From: Rhizobiaceae bacterium
Lineage (GTDB): Bacteria > Pseudomonadota > Alphaproteobacteria > Rhizobiales > Rhizobiaceae
Length of the DNA stretch: 8,896 nt
Reading direction: 5' to 3'
Assembly (NCBI GenBank): GCA_016793565.1
Contig: JAEUMA010000116.1
Span: 1-8,896 of the forward strand
The notes below the pieces were generated by a model that was not told where the DNA came from, did no database searches, and saw only the letters and a program-made list of their open reading frames with translations. Within the stretch, counting starts at the first letter, position 1; each line of letters starts with the position of its first letter. The translations under genes and the position numbers were made by a program. Of the stretch, positions 6,038 to 8,896 are shown one piece after another.

Positions 6038-6784
6038 ATGACCCAGACCCCAGACTTCTCCGGCCGCCTCGCCCTCGTCACCGGCGCCTCGCGCGGCATC
6101 GGCTATTTCCTGGCAAAGCAGCTGGCGGCGACCGGAGCGCATGTGATCGCGGTCGCGCGGACTGTCGGCGGGCTGGAAGAACTGGACGACGAGATCAAGT
6201 CGGCCGGGGGCCAGGCAACGCTGGTGCCGCTGGACCTCACCGATATGGAAGGCATCGACAGGCTGGGCGGCGCCATCCACGACCGCTGGGGCAAGCTCGA
6301 CATTCTGTATGCCAATGCAGCGATCCTGGGCGTCATCTCACCGATCGGCCATGTCGAGGCCAAGACTTTCGAGAAGGTGATGTCGGTGAACGTCACTGCG
6401 ACGTGGCGGCTCATCCGCTCAGTCGACCCATTGCTGCGCCTTTCCGACGCAGGCCGCGCGATCGTGGTCTCCTCCAACGCCGCCCACAGCGCGCGCGCCT
6501 TCTGGGCGCCCTATGCCGCGTCCAAGGCGGCGGTGGAAACGATGACGCGTTCCTGGGCGGAGGAAACAAAGAGCCTGCCGCTGCGCGTAAACATCGCCGA
6601 TCCTGGCGCGACGCGAACCGCTATGCGCGCGCAGGCGGTGCCCGGCGAGAATCCGCAGACGCTGCCGCATCCGTCTGAAACGGCCGCCAAGCTGCTGCGC
6701 CTCGCCAGCCCCGATTTCACCGAGACGGGCGTCATCTACCAGGCAAAGCTCGACCGGCTGGTGCGCTACCAGCAGCCGCAGTAG
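6038..6784 (+). CDS. Short-chain dehydrogenase/reductase (SDR), substrate unknown
   Basis: This 248-residue classical SDR is an NAD(P)-dependent oxidoreductase of the Rossmann fold. Seen directly are the cofactor motif TGASRGIG (15-22), DLTD (66-69) for adenine binding, ANAA (92-95) in place of the usual NNAG, N118 in SVNVTA, a catalytic serine at S145/S146, and the YxxxK pair Y159 and K163. DPGATRTAM (188-196) follows the active site, as in the family. ATG at 6038 is preferred because CCGGA ends at 6030, giving a 7-nt spacer, and MTQTPDFSGR matches usual SDR starts; ATG at 6032 is possible, and an ATG at 5948 would add an unlikely 30-residue extension. The homologue next to purF in rhizobia, as remembered, is of the same type. 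It is divergent from DoxX. Its natural substrate cannot be read from sequence. Confidence 0.93.
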   Translation: MTQTPDFSGRLALVTGASRGIGYFLAKQLAATGAHVIAVARTVGGLEELDDEIKSAGGQATLVPLDLTDMEGIDRLGGAIHDRWGKLDILYANAAILGVISPIGHVEAKTFEKVMSVNVTATWRLIRSVDPLLRLSDAGRAIVVSSNAAHSARAFWAPYAASKAAVETMTRSWAEETKSLPLRVNIADPGATRTAMRAQAVPGENPQTLPHPSETAAKLLRLASPDFTETGVIYQAKLDRLVRYQQPQ

Positions 6785-6849
6785 CCGGCCTGCCCCATCG
6801 GACCTGACCGGAAAGGCGCTATGCAGGACGCCGGGTCCATGCGGATGCT

Positions 6850-6861
6850 CCTGACATCAGG
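6850..6861. promoter_or_regulatory. Short inverted repeat upstream of first EamA gene
   Basis: CCTGA (6850-6854) and TCAGG (6857-6861) form an inverted repeat with a 2-bp centre, inside the 130-bp gap between the SDR gene and the first transporter, about 53 bp before the latter's start codon. It could be a half-helical-turn operator, but it is short and no promoter boxes are clear around it. Confidence 0.2.
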
Positions 6862-6914
6862 CTGTCGGCATGGTTCGGCTAACAGATGTCCGGCGCCGAT
6901 TGAGGGGAGAGACG

Positions 6915-7814
6915 ATGCAGGCCGAGACGACTCTCACCGAAAGACCGGATGCCCAGCACGCGCTGGGCGTGGTTCTGGTCGTCTGCTCGGCGGCGGCGTT
7001 CGGCCTTGCCGGCATCCTCACAAAGTCCGTCAATGCCGACGCCATCGTGATCGCCTGCTGGCGCGGACTATTCGGCTTCGTCTTCGTGCTCGGATATGTG
7101 ACGTGGCGCGCTCGCCGGGACGGCACCGGCCTGGGCGCGTTCAGGCTCGGCTGGCAAGGCTGCCTGATGGCCGCTGTCGGAGCTGTCTCCAGCCTCGCCT
7201 TCATCGGTGCCTTCCGCAACACCTACGTAGCCAATGTCACGATCATCTACGCGACGGCTCCGTTCGTCGCGGCCGGCCTCGCCTATCTTATCCTGCGCGA
7301 ACGCACGCGGGCGCAGACGCTCGTCGCGGCACTCACCTCGCTCGGCGGTGTCGGCATCATGGTTTCGGCCGGTATCGGCACCGGCAATCTATTCGGTGAC
7401 ATGCTGGCCCTGGTCATGACGCTGCTCAGCGCACTGTACATCGTGCTTATCCGCCAGTTCCGTGACACGCCAGTGGTATGGGCCGGCGCAGTTTCGGCTG
7501 CCATAGTTTTCTTCTTCGGCTGGCTCGTGGCAGATCCGCTGGCGATAACCTTTAACGACGGCCTGCTCCTGTTCGCATTTGGCCTCGCCTTCGCGGTCGC
7601 GGTCATCCTGTGGACGGAGGGAGCCCGCCTGGTGCCGGCCGCCGAGGCAGGGCTGCTCGGCGCAGCCGAAGTGCCGTTCGCGGTGTTTTTCGCGATTATT
7701 TTCCTTTCCGAACTGCCTCCCCTGTCGAGCGTGATCGGGGGAGCGATCGTGCTCGGCTCCGTCGTAGCGCACGCCGGCCTCGACTGGCGCAACGCCCGAA
7801 CCCGGTCGACCTGA
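6915..7814 (+). CDS. EamA-family (DMT superfamily) transporter
   Basis: This 299-residue polytopic membrane protein has the two tandem EamA repeats of drug/metabolite transporters, at about residues 16-153 and 160-286, predicting ten helices. The repeats end in characteristic helix-capping segments: IYATAPFVAAGLAYLILRER (111-130) in the first and AEVPFAVFFAIIFLSELPP (251-269) in the second. DMT proteins usually export amino acids, nucleotides or other metabolites; the substrate here is unknown. The ATG at 6915 has a strong GGGGA at 6904-6908 with a 6-nt spacer; an in-frame ATG at 6870 would add 15 charged residues and lacks a ribosome-binding site. It is followed after 117 bp by a second, clearly different EamA transporter on the same strand. 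Family call is secure. Confidence 0.93.
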   Translation: MQAETTLTERPDAQHALGVVLVVCSAAAFGLAGILTKSVNADAIVIACWRGLFGFVFVLGYVTWRARRDGTGLGAFRLGWQGCLMAAVGAVSSLAFIGAFRNTYVANVTIIYATAPFVAAGLAYLILRERTRAQTLVAALTSLGGVGIMVSAGIGTGNLFGDMLALVMTLLSALYIVLIRQFRDTPVVWAGAVSAAIVFFFGWLVADPLAITFNDGLLLFAFGLAFAVAVILWTEGARLVPAAEAGLLGAAEVPFAVFFAIIFLSELPPLSSVIGGAIVLGSVVAHAGLDWRNARTRST

Positions 7815-7879
7815 CCCGTTCGGTGCTCCAATGCAAATCTCGCCGTGGTGCTCCGCTCAGACGCCTTGTACGCGATACT

Positions 7880-7928
7880 GCACCTCGGTCGGGTGCCAGA
7901 GGTCGGATGCCCGCTTCCGCAACGGGCA
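7880..7928 (+). promoter_or_regulatory. Structured leader of second EamA gene, two hairpins
   Basis: Two small hairpins can form just before the second transporter. GCACC (7880-7884) pairs with GGTGC (7892-7896), loop 7 nt. TGCCCG (7908-7913) pairs with CGGGCA (7923-7928), loop 9 nt, ending 3 nt before the ATG and covering the only weak Shine-Dalgarno-like sequence (ACGGG). The second hairpin would be expected to reduce initiation unless opened. GC-rich DNA yields such stems by chance, so a regulatory role is only a possibility. Confidence 0.25.
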
Positions 7929-7931
7929 CAC

Positions 7932-8837
7932 ATGTCGAAGCCATCGGTCGATCTTTCCGAGCGCATCTATTCCGGCGTGCTGCTGACCAGCCTCGCCTAT
8001 CTTTTGTTTTCCAGCCAGGACGCGGCGATCAAGCTGCTGGTTGCCGGCATGTCGGTATGGCAGATCATGTTCTTCCGCAGTGTAACCGTGCTCGTCGGGG
8101 CCGGCCTGTTCGGAGGCCCGGCGGTCTTCGGCGAGGCGTGGCGGTCGCCGGTCGTCAAACCGATGATTTCGCGCAGTGTGCTCATCCTGGCGGCCTGGCT
8201 CTGCTACTACAGTGCCTCGAAGCATCTGCAGCTCGCCGAGATGACGACCATCTACTTCGCGGCTCCCGTCATCGTCACGGTGCTCGGCGTCATCGTGCTG
8301 GCGGAAAAGGTGCCGCTGGCACGCTGGGTCGCGGTGCTGGTAGGCTTCCTGGGCGTCTTCATTGCCTGCGACCCGGCCAATCTCGGCATTTCCGTGCCTG
8401 TGGCGCTGGTGCTGGCGTCCGCATTCCTCTGGGCGCTGTCGATCGTGATGCTGCGCAAGATGGCGCTGCAGGAGCGCACGATCATCCAGGTGGTGCTGAA
8501 CAACGTGTTCTTCCTGGTCGTCTCCCTGCCGGTCATGATCGCGCTGTGGAAGACACCCTCGCTGGAGGAACTGCTTCTTCTGGTGGCGACAGGTGCGCTT
8601 GGCGGCTTCGCGCAATTCGCGCTGTTCGAGGGCATGAAGCGGGCGCCGGTCTCCGTGCTCGCGCCCTTCGAATACACGTCGCTGGTATGGTCGTTTATCC
8701 TGGGCTTTCTCATATGGGGAGACGTGCCGCGCCGGGAAGTGACGTTCGGCGCAGCGCTGATCGTCATGGCCGGCGTCATCGTGATCGTGCACGAGCAGTT
8801 CCGCCGCCGGGGCGCGCTCGCGCAGCCCTCACATTGA
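7932..8837 (+). CDS. Second EamA-family (DMT superfamily) transporter
   Basis: This 301-residue membrane protein also has two EamA repeats (about 13-147 and 157-288) and about ten hydrophobic helices. Family features include WQIMFFRS (43-50), YFAAPVIVTVLGVIVLAEKV (108-127) in the first repeat and APFEYTSLVWSFILGFLIWG (244-263) in the second. It is only distantly similar to the transporter just upstream, so the pair is not a recent duplication; different substrates are likely, though none can be named. The ATG at 7932 begins MSKPSVDLSERI, a usual amphipathic entry to the first helix; a GTG at 7845 would add 29 unlikely residues. The ribosome-binding site is weak (ACGGG at 7922-7926, 5-nt spacer) and lies in a potential hairpin. 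The basic C-terminus (FRRRGALAQPSH) is probably cytoplasmic. Confidence 0.92.
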   Translation: MSKPSVDLSERIYSGVLLTSLAYLLFSSQDAAIKLLVAGMSVWQIMFFRSVTVLVGAGLFGGPAVFGEAWRSPVVKPMISRSVLILAAWLCYYSASKHLQLAEMTTIYFAAPVIVTVLGVIVLAEKVPLARWVAVLVGFLGVFIACDPANLGISVPVALVLASAFLWALSIVMLRKMALQERTIIQVVLNNVFFLVVSLPVMIALWKTPSLEELLLLVATGALGGFAQFALFEGMKRAPVSVLAPFEYTSLVWSFILGFLIWGDVPRREVTFGAALIVMAGVIVIVHEQFRRRGALAQPSH

Positions 8838-8853
8838 CCTTACCGAACGAGGC

Positions 8854-8870
8854 GCCAGGATCCGCCTGGC
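8854..8870 (+). terminator. GC-rich stem-loop after second EamA gene, possible terminator
   Basis: GCCAGG (8854-8859) and CCTGGC (8865-8870) form a 6-bp stem with a 5-nt loop, 17 bp after the transporter stop codon. There is no T-run behind it, so an intrinsic terminator is doubtful; it may protect the mRNA 3' end or be incidental. The remaining 59 bp of the window after the transporter show no gene that I can support. Confidence 0.25.
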
Positions 8871-8896
8871 AGCGGACGCAAGGGCTGCGCGACTGA

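Noticed and set aside
5855..6280. N-terminal extension of the DoxX frame to 277 residues
   Set aside because: The extension shows no DoxX-like sequence, crosses the divergent gap into the SDR gene, and the start at 5854 has a good ribosome-binding site.
7610..8896. Long plus-strand open frame of 428 codons overlapping both transporter genes
   Set aside because: Its translation is arginine/glycine-rich without domain character and it overlaps two clear EamA genes in another frame; it is a shadow of GC-rich codon bias.
1..8896. Search for CRISPR arrays, tRNA or rRNA genes, insertion sequences and attachment sites
   Set aside because: No regularly spaced repeats, tRNA-like cloverleaf, transposase gene or flanking terminal repeats were recognised by eye, including around the TA-like cassette.

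Overview
The window comes from a high-GC alphaproteobacterium, most likely a member of the Rhizobiales/Hyphomicrobiales close to Mesorhizobium and its relatives. The support is the order dnaB … radA–cvpA–purF followed by DoxX and SDR genes, an alphaproteobacterial-type DnaB with its characteristic insertions, and an Fe-S type PurF. This placement rests on recognised protein families and remembered gene order, not on a database search.

Left part (1–3919, plus strand): the 3' end of dnaB (replicative helicase), a two-gene cassette that looks like a type II toxin-antitoxin (TA) module (Phd/YefM-like antitoxin, then a PemK/MazF-like protein), radA (branch-migration/repair ATPase) and cvpA (inner-membrane protein). 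The TA pair sits where, as I remember it, many rhizobial relatives carry alr (alanine racemase). Its second gene has lower GC and several rare codons, and its stop codon shares one base with the radA start codon (TGATG). A short AT-rich stretch with repeated ATGCAT palindromes just upstream of the antitoxin looks like an autoregulatory operator/promoter. Together these suggest an inserted TA cassette wired into a replication/repair operon.

Middle (3978–5854): purF, the first enzyme of de novo purine synthesis, possibly with its own promoter, converges on a minus-strand DoxX-family membrane protein gene with only 2 bp between their stop codons.

Right part (5855–8896): a 183-bp divergent gap containing a perfect 10-bp palindrome inside a larger imperfect dyad, then a short-chain dehydrogenase and two different EamA/DMT-superfamily transporters, all on the plus strand, separated by 130 and 117 bp. 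The leader of the second transporter can form two small hairpins, one lying over its weak ribosome-binding region. The last 59 bp contain only a short GC-rich stem-loop.

Most of the window is conserved chromosomal core. The accessory and most interesting part is the TA-like cassette between dnaB and radA. I saw no tRNA, rRNA, insertion sequence or CRISPR array, and no gene-free stretch reaches 300 bp.
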